A DNA stretch of 53,180 nucleotides from Pseudomonas bohemica (GCF_002934685.1 NZ_NKHL01000087.1:1-53180), one strand, 5' to 3'; counted from the stretch's first letter, positions 8,029-18,005 are shown. Numbers and translations: made by a program. Notes: generated from the letters alone by a model not told the origin.

Positions 8029-10673
8029 CAGCGTTTCACCAATCCAGTCAGGCCGCCCGCGATGAGGGCAGCGGTGTCGGCCAGTGCCACCAGCGGATCG
8101 AGTCCCGCGGGCACGGCCATATAACGAGGTTCCCAGTCAGGCTGGAATTTGTCTTTGAAGCGACGCAAGCCCTGGAAGTTGTAGAGCTGCTCGCCGCGAC
8201 TGAAGACCATCGAACCCAGACGCTGGGTCAACGGTGCGCCACGTCTTGGTTGCAGGCCCGACAACGGCACCATGCCCAGGCTGAAACGAGCGTAGCCTTC
8301 CTTTTTGTAATGCAGAATCAGGCCGACCATCATGAATTCCATGGTCAGCTTCGGCGCATCCGGATGCGAGCGCATCAGGTCCAGGCTCGCCAGATCCTGC
8401 CGGGAGGTTTCCAGCAGGTTGGAGAACGCCACGGGTTTACCTTGAAAATGAACAATGGCGATGCGGAAATGCTTGAGGTAATCCAGGCTGAAACGGCCCA
8501 GGGAGAAGCCTTTTTCACGCACGTTCTTGCCCGTCAGCCAGGCGTCGGAAATCACCTTCAGCTCATCCATCGGCGCTTGGCCGACTTCGTAGATTTCCAG
8601 TGACAGGCCGTCGCGACCACCCCTGTTCCAGGTGTAGCGCAGGTCTTTCATTTCCTTGCCTTTGGCCTCGATGTCGAACTTGATCAGATCGACCCGGGCT
8701 TCTTCACCCAGCTTGATGGCGGTCAGGCCGATGTCCATATAGAACGGCAGGTTTTCGGCGCGCACCTGATAGAACACAGGACGCGCATGGTGCACGTCAC
8801 ACAGGTCGCGGAATTGCCAGATCAGCTCGGCGCGCTGTTGGGTCGGACCGATGGGGTCGTACAGCGCCACCAGACTGCGCCCGCGATGGGCGTACATCAG
8901 GAATGCGTTGCCGTCCGGGTGCAGCAACACGGCCTTGTCGCCGGTCAACACCAGGCCGCCATCAGGCTGGTTGGATGCCTTGATGATCTCGGCGGCCTTG
9001 GCCAGTTGCGCGTCGTCCGGTAGGTCGATTTGCGGGCGGGCGGTGCGTAATAGCCAGGTCAGTGACACGATCACCAGCAGTACCGCGCTACCCAGCGCCG
9101 AGCGCAGACCGCGCGGGGCATCGGCGTCGAGGGTGAATTGCCACCACAACTGATGGCTGTACGGCACGTCCTGATAGGCGAACAACAATAACCAGAACGA
9201 GGCGCCCAGCACGCAAATGCTCGCCACCAGATACAGCGGCGAGAAGGGCAGCTCCAGCAGGCGACTCGGCCGGTAGAACGAGCGGCGGAAGATGGCTAGA
9301 AGACAGGCTGTCAGCAGCAGCAGGCTGGCTTCCTCCCAATCGAAGCCCTTGAGGATCGACAGGATGGAGCCTACGAACAACAGAATGGTGGTCAGCATCC
9401 AGGCTGCAGAAAGCCGCCGGCGCAGACCCTGCGCCAGCAACAGGCAGAGCACGCCGATCAGGCTGGCGCCGAAGTGCGAAGCGTCGATGAGCCGGTGTGG
9501 AATCAGGAAGCCAAGGCTTTCCAGGCGTGTGTCGATTTCCGGTGTGGCGCCGGAAAACAGCAACACCACGCCGGACAGAAACACCAGCAAGGCCAGGATC
9601 GGCGCGCCGAGACCGGATGCAACACGCATGGCCTGACGTGCGAACAGAAAGCGTTTGGCTTCGCTGAACAGCAACGCCAGACAGGCGACCAACAGCGGCA
9701 ATACCACGTAAATCAAACGATACAGCAACAGCGCCGCAGCCAGGGGTGCCGCACCCAGTTCGTCAGCGAATGCCGCGAGCAGGATCGCTTCGAAGACACC
9801 GACGCCACCCGGTACGTGGCTCAGAACGCCAGCGGCCAGCGCCAGCAAGTAAACCAGCAGGAAGGCACCGAAAGGTGGGGCAGACGGCAGCAGCAGATAG
9901 AGGACAGCAGCCGCGGCGGCAACGTCCAGAGCGGTGATTACCAGTTGCATCAGCGTCAGACGCAAGCCTGGCAGGCGCAGCGTCCGGCGTCCGGCTCGAA
10001 CCAGCAGGTTATGCGGGACGTTCTGCTCCGGTAGCCGGCGACGATAAACCGCCACGCCAATGATCAGGCTGATCGCCAGCACGGCAATGGCGATGCTCGC
10101 CAGCACCGGAACCGAGAGGTGCAGCGCCAGCGATGCGGCAGGCAGGTCACTCAAGGTCGCCAGTGCCGCCAGTGGGGGCAAAGCGCAACCCAGCGACAGG
10201 CTGGCGAACAGCGTCATGTGGGCGACTTCGCTGGCGCCAAGCCCCAGACGCGAATACAGGCGATAGCGCACCGATCCGCCGGACAGCATCGACAGGCCTA
10301 CTGCGTTGCCAATGGCAAACGCGCAGAACCCGCCCATCACCAGCGACTTGGGCGGCAGCTCGACGTTGGCGTATTTACTGGCAGACCATTCATAGCCCAG
10401 CAGGATAGTAAAACCAATGACCGTCGCCAGCACCGCCCCCGCCAATGAAGGCATGGGCACACTCAGTAGGGAGTCTTGCAATGCATAGATGTCGAGCTCG
10501 GTGAGCATGTGCCGACAGGCAATCAACGCCAGGGCGAACAGAATGATGGTGACGGCCAACCCGATAGGTTGGCGGTATTTGCTCACCAGTTCGCGTACGC
10601 GCAGCCGGGCAGGTGGGGCCGGAGGATTTTCCGGGACCGCTTCATTTGTGTCGGATGGGTTGGCGCGCATCAA
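8028..10673 (-). CDS. mprF: aminoacyl-phosphatidylglycerol synthase/flippase MprF
   Basis: An inner-membrane enzyme of 881 residues that transfers an amino acid from aminoacyl-tRNA to phosphatidylglycerol and flips the product, lowering surface negative charge. From memory, the P. aeruginosa enzyme uses Ala-tRNA. The first roughly 530 residues hold about a dozen hydrophobic segments (flippase domain), for example FAIGNAVGLSMLSGGSVRYR. The last roughly 340 residues form the cytosolic transferase domain (DUF2156), with FLMYAHRGRSLVALYDPIGP and ARFSLGMVPLSGL. It forms a coupled two-gene operon with the acvB-like hydrolase. Length is normal for the family and no defect is visible. The donor amino acid cannot be read from sequence alone. 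Confidence 0.93.
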   Translation of the reverse strand: MMRANPSDTNEAVPENPPAPPARLRVRELVSKYRQPIGLAVTIILFALALIACRHMLTELDIYALQDSLLSVPMPSLAGAVLATVIGFTILLGYEWSASKYANVELPPKSLVMGGFCAFAIGNAVGLSMLSGGSVRYRLYSRLGLGASEVAHMTLFASLSLGCALPPLAALATLSDLPAASLALHLSVPVLASIAIAVLAISLIIGVAVYRRRLPEQNVPHNLLVRAGRRTLRLPGLRLTLMQLVITALDVAAAAAVLYLLLPSAPPFGAFLLVYLLALAAGVLSHVPGGVGVFEAILLAAFADELGAAPLAAALLLYRLIYVVLPLLVACLALLFSEAKRFLFARQAMRVASGLGAPILALLVFLSGVVLLFSGATPEIDTRLESLGFLIPHRLIDASHFGASLIGVLCLLLAQGLRRRLSAAWMLTTILLFVGSILSILKGFDWEEASLLLLTACLLAIFRRSFYRPSRLLELPFSPLYLVASICVLGASFWLLLFAYQDVPYSHQLWWQFTLDADAPRGLRSALGSAVLLVIVSLTWLLRTARPQIDLPDDAQLAKAAEIIKASNQPDGGLVLTGDKAVLLHPDGNAFLMYAHRGRSLVALYDPIGPTQQRAELIWQFRDLCDVHHARPVFYQVRAENLPFYMDIGLTAIKLGEEARVDLIKFDIEAKGKEMKDLRYTWNRGGRDGLSLEIYEVGQAPMDELKVISDAWLTGKNVREKGFSLGRFSLDYLKHFRIAIVHFQGKPVAFSNLLETSRQDLASLDLMRSHPDAPKLTMEFMMVGLILHYKKEGYARFSLGMVPLSGLQPRRGAPLTQRLGSMVFSRGEQLYNFQGLRRFKDKFQPDWEPRYMAVPAGLDPLVALADTAALIAGGLTGLVKR

Positions 10674-11014
10674 TCACTCCTTGGATCGTGCGCGACAGGA
10701 TGGGGGTATACAGCCAAGTTACCAATCCCTACGCAAAAAATAATTCAGGATGTTAGCGCCTGCGTCTAACGGGCGAATAGTCTAACGGACGATTACGGCA
10801 GATACGTTTCGTGACCGATGAGTCCAGATTCGGTTGCTCGCTTACGTGTCCGCAACGGGCACGGAATCTGGCGCGTCGAGAAACCTATGGCAACAAACCA
10901 GGTGTGAACAAATCGGTCCGACAACGAAATGTGACCAGCAATTATCCATGCTGTTCGGCGCTTTTCGTCGAGGCAAAAAAAAGGCCACTCTTTCGAGTAG
11001 CCTTTTTTAAACGT
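10674..11014. other. gene-free stretch before the tRNA-fMet genes
   Basis: About 340 bases hold the mprF upstream region and the terminator of the first tRNA-fMet (listed separately). I see no further gene; short frames here lack start signals and family resemblance. Confidence 0.6.
10975..11008 (-). terminator. intrinsic terminator of the first tRNA-fMet
   Basis: On the minus strand, AAGGCTACTC pairs with GAGTGGCCTT across a four-base loop and is followed by a run of T. It lies immediately after the tRNA 3' end. Confidence 0.85.
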
Positions 11015-11091
<77 letters not shown>

Positions 11092-11104
11092 TCTGTGAGG
11101 CGGC

Positions 11105-11132
11105 ATTCTACAGCCGAACGACAACCTGTCAA
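11105..11132 (-). promoter_or_regulatory. sigma-70 promoter of tRNA-fMet copy 1
   Basis: The minus strand has TTGACA and TAGAAT separated by 16 bases, followed by a GC-rich discriminator (GCCGCC) typical of stable-RNA promoters under stringent control. Confidence 0.85.
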
Positions 11133-11237
11133 CCTTTAAACCTCAGGATCGACAAAATAACCGCATTTACGCCGATGGCATGCCTAAGTTGCGGTCGGAC
11201 AAGGCTTTTATCTGGACGACGCCACAGGGTAGGGCGC

Positions 11238-11269
11238 CATTATTGATGAAAGATATTTCATCAATAATG
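11238..11269. repeat. perfect palindrome between the two tRNA-fMet genes
   Basis: Two perfect 14-base arms, CATTATTGATGAAA and TTTCATCAATAATG, are separated by GATA. There is no T run, and the AT-rich sequence differs from its GC-rich surroundings. It could be an operator or the mark of a small mobile unit. Confidence 0.7.
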
Positions 11270-11293
11270 AGGGGGCGATTTTCTGACGCGCAC

Positions 11294-11323
11294 AAAAAAG
11301 CCACTCTGTTGAGTGGCTTCTTC
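11294..11323 (-). terminator. intrinsic terminator of the second tRNA-fMet
   Basis: AGCCACTC and GAGTGGCT flank a four-base loop, with a T run following on the minus strand. It lies just after the tRNA 3' end. Confidence 0.85.
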
Positions 11324-11329
11324 GATGTT

Positions 11330-11406
<77 letters not shown>

Positions 11407-11419
11407 TCTGTGTGGCGGC

Positions 11420-11447
11420 ATTCTACAGAGGATCGCCGTGGTGTCAA
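11420..11447 (-). promoter_or_regulatory. sigma-70 promoter of tRNA-fMet copy 2
   Basis: TTGACA and TAGAAT are again 16 bases apart on the minus strand, with the same GC-rich discriminator as copy 1. The spacer sequence differs from copy 1. Confidence 0.85.
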
Positions 11448-11654
11448 GCTTATAGCGGAAAAAACTGCTTTTTCTTCAATCGGTTAGCGCCTGGCTTGTG
11501 TCATCACCGACAGCCGAGGCTGGCTGCACGGGCCTGTCAGCGCAATGACGGGTGTGTCCGCGCAATCGAACCAATGCAAGCTGTTTCGCGCGGCGAGTGT
11601 CAGACCGTTGCCTGAATGAGATACTGCACAACCGTTTTCCTACGACTTCACGTT

Positions 11655-12713
11655 ATGCCGCAGCGCAAAATCATCCATATCGACTGTGACTGTTTCTACG
11701 CCGCCATTGAGATGCGCGACGATCCGGGTCTGGCAGGCAAGCCTCTGGCAGTCGGGGGATCGGCAGACCGTCGTGGGGTCATCGCGACCTGCAACTACGA
11801 AGCGCGGGCTTATGGGGTGCGCTCGGCCATGTCGTCTCGGCATGCGCTGACGCTTTGCCCGGACCTGACCATCGTCAAGCCGCGAATGGATGCCTATAAA
11901 GAAGCATCGAAAGAGATTCACACCATCTTTCGCGACTACACCGATCAGATCGAACCCTTATCGCTGGACGAAGCCTACCTGGATGTTTCCGAGTGCAGCC
12001 ATTTTGCTGGCAGCGCGACACGCATCGCCCAGGACATTCGCAAGCGCGTCTCGAACCAGCTGCACATCACCGTTTCAGCCGGGGTTGCGCCGAACAAATT
12101 TCTCGCCAAGATCGCCAGCGACTGGCGCAAGCCCAATGGCCTGTTTGTCATCACGCCGGATCAGGTCGAGGCCTTCGTCGCCGAGCTTCCTGTTTCCAAG
12201 CTGCATGGGGTGGGCAAGGTCACAGCCGACAAGCTGGGCCGGCTGGGGATCGTCAGTTGTGCGGATTTGCGCGGCTGGAGCAAGTTGTCGTTGGTGCGTG
12301 AGTTCGGCTCTTTCGGTGAGCGCTTGTGGAATCTGGCTCATGGCATCGACGAGCGGGCGGTGCAGAACGACAGCCGCCGTCAGTCCGTCAGCGTGGAAAA
12401 CACCTACGATACCGATCTGCCTGATCTGGCAAGTTGCCTGGAAAAGCTTCCGGATCTGCTGGACAACCTAAACGGCCGGCTCTCCCGCATCGATACGCTC
12501 TATCGGCCGGGCAAGCCGTTCGTGAAAGTGAAGTTTCACGATTTCACCCAGACGACGCTGGAGCAGGCGGGAGCGGGCAGGGATCTGGAAAGCTACGAGC
12601 AGTTGCTCTCTCAGGCTTTCGCACGCGGCGGCAAACCGGTGCGACTGCTCGGGATTGGTGTGCGCTTGCACGATCTGCGCGGCGCCCATGAACAGCTGCA
12701 GCTATTTAGCTGA
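11655..12713 (+). CDS. dinB: DNA polymerase IV
   Basis: A Y-family translesion polymerase of 352 residues, the standard DinB length. The palm has the metal-binding Asp of IIHIDCDCFYAAIE near the N-terminus and the Asp-Glu pair of EPLSLDEAYLDVS. The thumb has helix-hairpin-helix KLHGVGKVTADKLG. The little-finger domain fills the C-terminal third (FVKVKFHDFTQTT). The protein ends in EQLQLFS, where QLxLF resembles the beta-clamp-binding motif. I chose ATG 11655 because MPQRKIIHIDC is the expected N-terminus; upstream in-frame codons add unconserved residues. I found no convincing LexA box in the 250 bases upstream. Confidence 0.95.
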   Translation: MPQRKIIHIDCDCFYAAIEMRDDPGLAGKPLAVGGSADRRGVIATCNYEARAYGVRSAMSSRHALTLCPDLTIVKPRMDAYKEASKEIHTIFRDYTDQIEPLSLDEAYLDVSECSHFAGSATRIAQDIRKRVSNQLHITVSAGVAPNKFLAKIASDWRKPNGLFVITPDQVEAFVAELPVSKLHGVGKVTADKLGRLGIVSCADLRGWSKLSLVREFGSFGERLWNLAHGIDERAVQNDSRRQSVSVENTYDTDLPDLASCLEKLPDLLDNLNGRLSRIDTLYRPGKPFVKVKFHDFTQTTLEQAGAGRDLESYEQLLSQAFARGGKPVRLLGIGVRLHDLRGAHEQLQLFS

Positions 12714-12714
12714 C

Positions 12715-12735
12715 GCCGGTTTACTCGCTACCGGC
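12715..12735. terminator. possible bidirectional terminator
   Basis: GCCGGT and ACCGGC pair across a nine-base loop between two convergent genes, dinB and the lipoprotein gene. The T tract is short (CTTTAC), so this is only likely. Confidence 0.4.
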
Positions 12736-12736
12736 T

Positions 12737-13693
12737 TTACTCTCTACCTTCAGGAACGGCGACCAGACGACCGGCATCCTTCGCCAGCGAACGCAGAAAT
12801 TCGTGCTGCAGCTGCGGGTCATTGCGGGTCATTTCGATCAGTGATTGCTCGAGGTCGCTGGCTTCCTCTTCCAGACCCAGTTCCGACAGACGCTTGACCC
12901 GGTGCACCCACTGGCTCACTTCGTCGTCTTCAAGATCGTCGTAAATCAGACCGTGGGCTTCGATCAGCTTGCCGCGCAACGATTTGCTCAGTGGCAGGCT
13001 GGCGGTGGCCTGCACGTTGGACTGGTCGTCCTGAACCTTAAACCCCAACTGTGTCACATGGCTCAGGTCTTGTTCGGCAAACGGACTGTCGAGCAGATTG
13101 ATGCGCAGAACGCCATTGCGGTCAGTGTTCAGTTCGTTGGTGTCTTTGCCGTCCTTGATCTCGACCGGGCTTTCGCTCCACGGCAGGCTCGTATGCTCGA
13201 TCCGGTGGTCACGCTGGACCTCATCTATACCTGCCAGGTTTTGTTGGGCTCGTCCGTGAGAGGGGGCATTCATGAATGGATTGATGCCCGCGATGCCGTA
13301 GCTGAGCCAGTCTTTGGTCACGCTGTCGGGCAGGCTGCCGAAGGTCAGCACGTTCACCACATTGGCGCCGACACCGGCGACGATCGCCACGGCACCCAAT
13401 GGAATTTCGTAGATTTCCCGCCAGGGTTGATACGGCGTATAGCGATCGTAATGACGCGTAACGTCGTATTCGGTGATGTCGAAGGTTTTCAGCTCGTGGA
13501 TACGGATACGGCGTTGCGGCAGCTCCAGGGTCTTGGGTTCGCCGACGTCTATTTGAAAGCTATGATCGAGCAGTTTGCGGTCGATCCGCTCTTCGTGTTC
13601 GCTGCGTTGAGCCAGATGATTGGCGCAACCGCTGACGAGCAGACTGGCGCATAACGCGGCGCCCGCCAAACTTGAGGAACTTCGCTTGAACAT
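12737..13693 (-). CDS. outer-membrane lipoprotein of unknown function
   Basis: A 318-residue lipoprotein. The signal peptide has a positively charged start and a hydrophobic core, and ends in the lipobox LVSGC with Cys23. The next residues are Ala-Asn, so there is no Asp+2 retention signal and outer-membrane sorting is likely. Residues 90-135 contain a short hydrophobic stretch (LGAVAIVAGVGANVVNVLTF) and a Pro/Gly-rich segment. The C-terminal 90 residues are acidic and helical. I do not recognise a domain. It lies just downstream of proS on the same strand, 80 bases after its stop, so co-transcription is possible. P. aeruginosa carries an uncharacterised gene near proS as well. Confidence 0.75.
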   Translation of the reverse strand: MFKRSSSSLAGAALCASLLVSGCANHLAQRSEHEERIDRKLLDHSFQIDVGEPKTLELPQRRIRIHELKTFDITEYDVTRHYDRYTPYQPWREIYEIPLGAVAIVAGVGANVVNVLTFGSLPDSVTKDWLSYGIAGINPFMNAPSHGRAQQNLAGIDEVQRDHRIEHTSLPWSESPVEIKDGKDTNELNTDRNGVLRINLLDSPFAEQDLSHVTQLGFKVQDDQSNVQATASLPLSKSLRGKLIEAHGLIYDDLEDDEVSQWVHRVKRLSELGLEEEASDLEQSLIEMTRNDPQLQHEFLRSLAKDAGRLVAVPEGRE

Positions 13694-13773
13694 GAGATCT
13701 CTTGGTGCGGATGAGGCAAGACAAAACAGGTCAATGAGGGCGCGCCCGCGATGAAAGCGGGCGCCCCGTCGAC

Positions 13774-15489
13774 TCAGCGGTTGATCCGGCTCGTGATGAA
13801 GGACAGCACGTCAGCCACTGGCAGAGCCTGAGCTTCGGACTCGGTGCGGCTCTTGTACTCCAGGTTGCCCTCGGCCAGGCCGCGGTCGCTGATCACGATG
13901 CGATGGGGAATGCCGATCAGTTCCATGTCCGCGAACTTGATGCCTGGGCTGGTTTTCTTGTCACGGTCATCCAGCAGCACCTCGAAACCGGCCGCAGTCA
14001 ACTCTGCATATAGCTTGTCGGTCGCTTCGCGAACAGCGTCGGTTTCATAGCGCAACGGCACCAGGGCGATCTGGAAAGGTGCGAGTGCGTCGCTCCAGAT
14101 GATGCCGTTCTCGTCGTTGTTCTGCTCGATGGCCGCAGCCACCACCCGGGAAACACCAATGCCGTAGCACCCCATGGTCAGGGTGACTGGCTTGCCGTTT
14201 TCGCCCAGTACCTGGCACTTCATCGCATCGCTGTACTTGGTGCCCAGCTGGAAGATGTGTCCGACTTCGATGCCGCGCTTGATGATCAGGGTGCCATGGC
14301 CGTCCGGGCTTGGGTCACCGGCGACGACGTTGCGCAGGTCGGCGACTTCCGGAACAGGCAGGTCACGTTCCCAGTTCACACCGAAATAGTGCTTGTCATC
14401 GATGTTGGCACCGATGCCGAAGTCACTCATCAGCTCGACCGAGCGGTCGATGATGCAAGGCAACGGCAGATTCAGCGGACCGAGGGAACCGGCGCCCGCG
14501 CCAATGGCGGCACGCAATTCCGCTTCACTGGCCATGACCAGCGGGCTGGCCACCAACGGATGGTTCGAAGCCTTGATTTCGTTGAGTTCGTGGTCGCCAC
14601 GAATGATCAGCGCGATCAGCTTCCCTTCCTCGGCGGCATGAACCACAAGCGTCTTGACGGTCTTTTCGATGGCCAGGCCGAATTGCTCGACCAGGGCGGC
14701 AATGGTCTTGGCATTCGGCGTATCGACCAGGCGCAACTCTTCGGTGGCGGCGGCACGGGATTTCTCACGTGGGATCGCTTCGGCCTTCTCGATGTTGGCG
14801 GCGTAGTCCGAGGTATCGCTGAACACGATGTCGTCTTCGCCGGAATCGGCCAGTACGTGGAATTCGTGCGAACCCGCGCCACCGATCGAGCCGTTGTCGG
14901 CCACCACAGGGCGGAAGTTCAGGCCCAGACGGGTGAACACGTTGCAGTACGCCTGGTGCATGCGGTCGTAGGTTTCCTGCAGGGAATCCTGAGTCGCATG
15001 GAACGAGTAGGCGTCCTTCATGATGAATTCACGACCGCGCATCAGGCCGAAGCGTGGGCGGATTTCGTCACGGAACTTGGTCTGGATCTGGTACATGTTG
15101 ATCGGCAGCTGTTTATAGCTGCTCAGTTCATTGCGAGCGAGATCCGTGATGACTTCTTCGTGAGTTGGACCTGCGCAGAAATCGCGATCGTGACGGTCCT
15201 TCAGGCGCAGCAGCTCGGGGCCGTACTGCTCCCAGCGACCGGATTCCTGCCACAGTTCCGCTGGCTGGATACCCGGCATCAATACTTCCAGTGCACCGGC
15301 AGCGTTCATTTCTTCGCGAACGACGGCTTCGACCTTGCGCAGAACGCGCAGGCCCATGGGCAGCCAGGTATAGAGACCGGAGGCGAGCTTGCGGATCATG
15401 CCGGCGCGGAGCATCAGCTGATGGCTGATCACGACCGCATCGTTCGGCGTTTCTTTTTGTGTGGCGAGCAAATATTGACTGGTACGCAT
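13774..15489 (-). CDS. proS: prolyl-tRNA synthetase
   Basis: A class II synthetase that charges tRNA-Pro, 571 residues. The bacterial-type layout is clear: a catalytic core with motif 2 ([20 protein letters not shown]), an inserted editing domain (INS, about residues 230-390) that hydrolyses Ala-tRNA-Pro, motif 3 ([13 protein letters not shown]), then the anticodon-binding domain ending in [10 protein letters not shown] start at ATG 15489 because [18 protein letters not shown] is the conserved N-terminus; 28 further in-frame codons upstream are not conserved. An 8-base-arm hairpin at 13742-13764 follows the stop but has no T run. Confidence 0.95.
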   Translation of the reverse strand: MRTSQYLLATQKETPNDAVVISHQLMLRAGMIRKLASGLYTWLPMGLRVLRKVEAVVREEMNAAGALEVLMPGIQPAELWQESGRWEQYGPELLRLKDRHDRDFCAGPTHEEVITDLARNELSSYKQLPINMYQIQTKFRDEIRPRFGLMRGREFIMKDAYSFHATQDSLQETYDRMHQAYCNVFTRLGLNFRPVVADNGSIGGAGSHEFHVLADSGEDDIVFSDTSDYAANIEKAEAIPREKSRAAATEELRLVDTPNAKTIAALVEQFGLAIEKTVKTLVVHAAEEGKLIALIIRGDHELNEIKASNHPLVASPLVMASEAELRAAIGAGAGSLGPLNLPLPCIIDRSVELMSDFGIGANIDDKHYFGVNWERDLPVPEVADLRNVVAGDPSPDGHGTLIIKRGIEVGHIFQLGTKYSDAMKCQVLGENGKPVTLTMGCYGIGVSRVVAAAIEQNNDENGIIWSDALAPFQIALVPLRYETDAVREATDKLYAELTAAGFEVLLDDRDKKTSPGIKFADMELIGIPHRIVISDRGLAEGNLEYKSRTESEAQALPVADVLSFITSRINR

Positions 15490-15608
15490 GGTCGGCCGTC
15501 GTCGGTTGCTGTGACTGGGAAATGACCTGGCATTGTACGGGGGTGATACGGTCGAGTACAGGGCGGACGGCAATCGGGCAGGTTTGGATTTGACGCCTTT
15601 GCAGGTAT

Positions 15609-15641
15609 GAAAAAGCCCGGCGCAGGGCCGGGCTTTTCTTT
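15609..15641 (-). terminator. intrinsic terminator downstream of the porin gene
   Basis: AAAAGCCCGGC pairs with GCCGGGCTTTT around a short loop, with T-rich sequence on the minus-strand side. It lies after the stop of the OprD-family gene. Confidence 0.85.
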
Positions 15642-15687
15642 TTCGGTAGTGACTTGCAGCGCGATTCGATGATGAATCGCGGCGCTA

Positions 15688-17013
15688 TCAGAGAACCGAG
15701 ATCGGGTAGTCGACGATCAGACGGAACTCGTCCACATTGCCTTCGGCCTGGTCGGCGTTGGCGCGGTGCCAAGCTTGACGAATACGGAACGACAGGTCTT
15801 TTGCAGGACCGGTCTGAACGACGTATTTGGCTTCCAGGTTGGTCTCGTGGTGCTTACCGTCAGCGCCGTAACCGTACGCCTGGTATGGGCTGCCAGCGTC
15901 GATCTTGGTGCCGTCGATGTCCTTACCGTTGATGTAACGGGTCATGAAGCTCAGACCAGGTACGCCGTACGGAGCCATGTTCAGGTCGTAGCGCGCCTGC
16001 CAGGATTTCTCGCCAGGACCGTTGAAGTCGGAGTACTGGATGGAGTTGGCCAGGAAGATCGAGTCGCCACCGCGGTTGTTATCGCCGATACCGATGTAGT
16101 CGAACGGCGTGTTGCCATTAACTTTCTGGAACGCAACGGTAACGGTATGTGCTGCCAGGAAGGAGTAGGCGGCAGACAGCGAGAACGTGTTGTTGGTGAT
16201 ATCGCCAGCTTTTTTGCTGCCGGTATCCGAGGTGTTGTAGTAGTTAACGTCAAAGGCCAGGGACTGGTCGTCGGTCAGCGGCAGCGCGTAGTTCACGTTA
16301 CCGTAGTACTGGTTCCACACGTCTTCCAGCTTGTTGTAGTAGAACGCAACGCCCAGGCTGTCAGTGATGGCGTACTTGCCACCGCCGTAGGTAGCGGATT
16401 TGGATGTCACGCCAGCGTAGGTAGCCCAGATTTCGCCATCACGGTTGGTTGTGTCCTGGCTGGTGCCGGAGTAGAAGCGGCCTGCTTCCACGTCAAGACC
16501 TGCGAGCTCGCTGCTCTGCAGGGTCAGACCGCTGGCGGTCTGTGGCAACAGGCGGGAGCCGCCGACTGCGAAAACCGGGTTCACAGGCTGCATGTCGCCA
16601 ATTTTGAGCTCGGTTTTGGAGATGCGGAACTTGGCAGCAACGCCGGCTTTGCCGAAACTGTCGTGGTTGCGACCTTCGCTGTCGGTCGTCAAGTTGCCCG
16701 AACCGGAATATTTGTCGGAGCCGTCCAGCTTGAAGCCAGCGTAACCGAATGCATCTACACCAACACCGATCAGGCCTTGGGTATAACCGGAGCTGAAGTT
16801 GCCCAAGAAACCTTGAGTCCAGTCTTTGTCATCAACCGCGCCGTCTTTCTTGTTGCGGTTGTAGTAGTAGTTGCGGGCCTTGACGTCCAGCTTGCTACCC
16901 TCAACAAAACCAGTTGCTTCGGACTGATCGCTTACGAATGCCGCAGCCGATGCCAATTGGGTACTGGCCGCAGTAACGGCCAGGGCGATTGCGCTCCACT
17001 TCATCACTCTCAT
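15688..17013 (-). CDS. oprD: OprD family outer-membrane porin
   Basis: A substrate-specific porin of 441 residues. The signal peptide (MRVMKWSAIALAVTAAS, cleaved after about residue 24) precedes the first OprD strand, SDQSEATGFVEGSKLDVKAR. Internal family marks are DWTQGFLGNFSSGYTQGLIG, GVGVDAFGYAGFKLDG and the closing strand EFRLIVDYPISVL with a C-terminal hydrophobic residue. OprD porins admit basic amino acids, dipeptides or carboxylates, and in P. aeruginosa carbapenems. Position next to proS matches PA0958 (oprD), but fluorescens-group genomes have many paralogues, so family is more certain than orthology. The start is preceded by AAAGGAG. Confidence 0.88.
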   Translation of the reverse strand: MRVMKWSAIALAVTAASTQLASAAAFVSDQSEATGFVEGSKLDVKARNYYYNRNKKDGAVDDKDWTQGFLGNFSSGYTQGLIGVGVDAFGYAGFKLDGSDKYSGSGNLTTDSEGRNHDSFGKAGVAAKFRISKTELKIGDMQPVNPVFAVGGSRLLPQTASGLTLQSSELAGLDVEAGRFYSGTSQDTTNRDGEIWATYAGVTSKSATYGGGKYAITDSLGVAFYYNKLEDVWNQYYGNVNYALPLTDDQSLAFDVNYYNTSDTGSKKAGDITNNTFSLSAAYSFLAAHTVTVAFQKVNGNTPFDYIGIGDNNRGGDSIFLANSIQYSDFNGPGEKSWQARYDLNMAPYGVPGLSFMTRYINGKDIDGTKIDAGSPYQAYGYGADGKHHETNLEAKYVVQTGPAKDLSFRIRQAWHRANADQAEGNVDEFRLIVDYPISVL

Positions 17014-18005
17014 CGTGACTTTGCTCCTTTGGTTTTAAGAAGAGTACTGCCGTCCACCTGTTTTTTATCTGGGCGGCTCTTTCTTTTTGGTGTCGGCGAA
17101 ACTTATATCACGCTGACATTATTGGCGATAGTTACGAACCTATCCTTTCAATTTCTTTACGGCCATGTCGCAAAACAGCTCTATCCATGTCGCTACTGAA
17201 CAGATCTATCTCTAAAAACGCACAACTACCGCAGTACTTTCCGACCGTTGGATCCATATCCGCAGTGATCTGCATCCCGCCTTATCGAAAGCCTCAAGGC
17301 GTCTGCCCCTTATTTTTTTTTCGACCAAACGCATCAGCTGATGAACCCCTGCGTTGGTCCTGTGTGTGACAAAGCAACAACCGTGCTCAAAGTTCCGCCT
17401 TGTGTGAAAAAAATGTTCGATGCCGTGTAAATACTTTCGTTGGAAAACATAACACTATGTTTTTAAAAGGAAAAAAATAATCACCAAAAACCTTTGTGAT
17501 GCATGATTGAAGGAGGTTGGCGCGCGAAAACGTCACTGACGTTACCTGTTACCGTCATGAAGTGAGTAAAACGCGGATAGGTGCGCGGTGGTGTGTCTCC
17601 AAGGTGGGTCGTTTTGGTGCGTCGCGCCATAGACTTGCCTGCATTTGGTACGCCCGTGCCGTCGCTCTCTGCGGACCTGACCGCTGAGTCAACGTAGCCG
17701 GCCGTTTTCTCAAGTCAAGCGCTTGAATAAACAGGGCCCCAACGTTTGTTTCCGCTCTAGGCAACCGATTATTACCGTCTGAACGCATGCCTCATCAAGG
17801 TGCGTATCAATGAAAAGTGACCATTCCTGGTGCGGGCCTCTTGCGGCTGGCAAGTGATCCAGAATCAACAGCGATCCCGCAAAATGGCCTTGTATGGCGT
17901 GTCTACGTGATTCCTCCGGTGTTCCCGAGTATCCTGCCAAGTACTGAAAGTGCTTTTCGCAGTTGCGAAAACATCGAAACCTTACCAGCGATCAGGAGTT
18001 GATGC
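17014..18005. other. long gene-free region upstream of the porin gene
   Basis: Almost 1 kb without a convincing gene. It begins with the porin promoter region. The part at about 17380-17510 is strongly AT-rich with A and T tracts (TTTTTT near 17312, TTTTTAAAAGG and AAAAAA near 17460-17480), unlike the GC-rich chromosome. Short frames at 17555-17940 and 17817-18002 overlap on opposite strands and show no family signature. An untranslated leader or a small RNA is possible. Confidence 0.5.

Noticed and set aside
11455..11654. LexA box upstream of dinB
   Set aside because: CTG...CAG pairs occur but with wrong spacing and without the AT-rich core.
13742..13764. Terminator after proS
   Set aside because: Eight-base arms (GCGCCCGC and GCGGGCGC) form a hairpin, but there is no T run on either strand; mentioned only as a hairpin.
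14257..15525. Long open frame of 422 codons opposite proS
   Set aside because: It is antisense to the intact synthetase and has no recognisable domain.
17710..18002. Short frames on both strands upstream of the HIT gene
   Set aside because: They overlap each other on opposite strands and show no motif; too weak to call genes.
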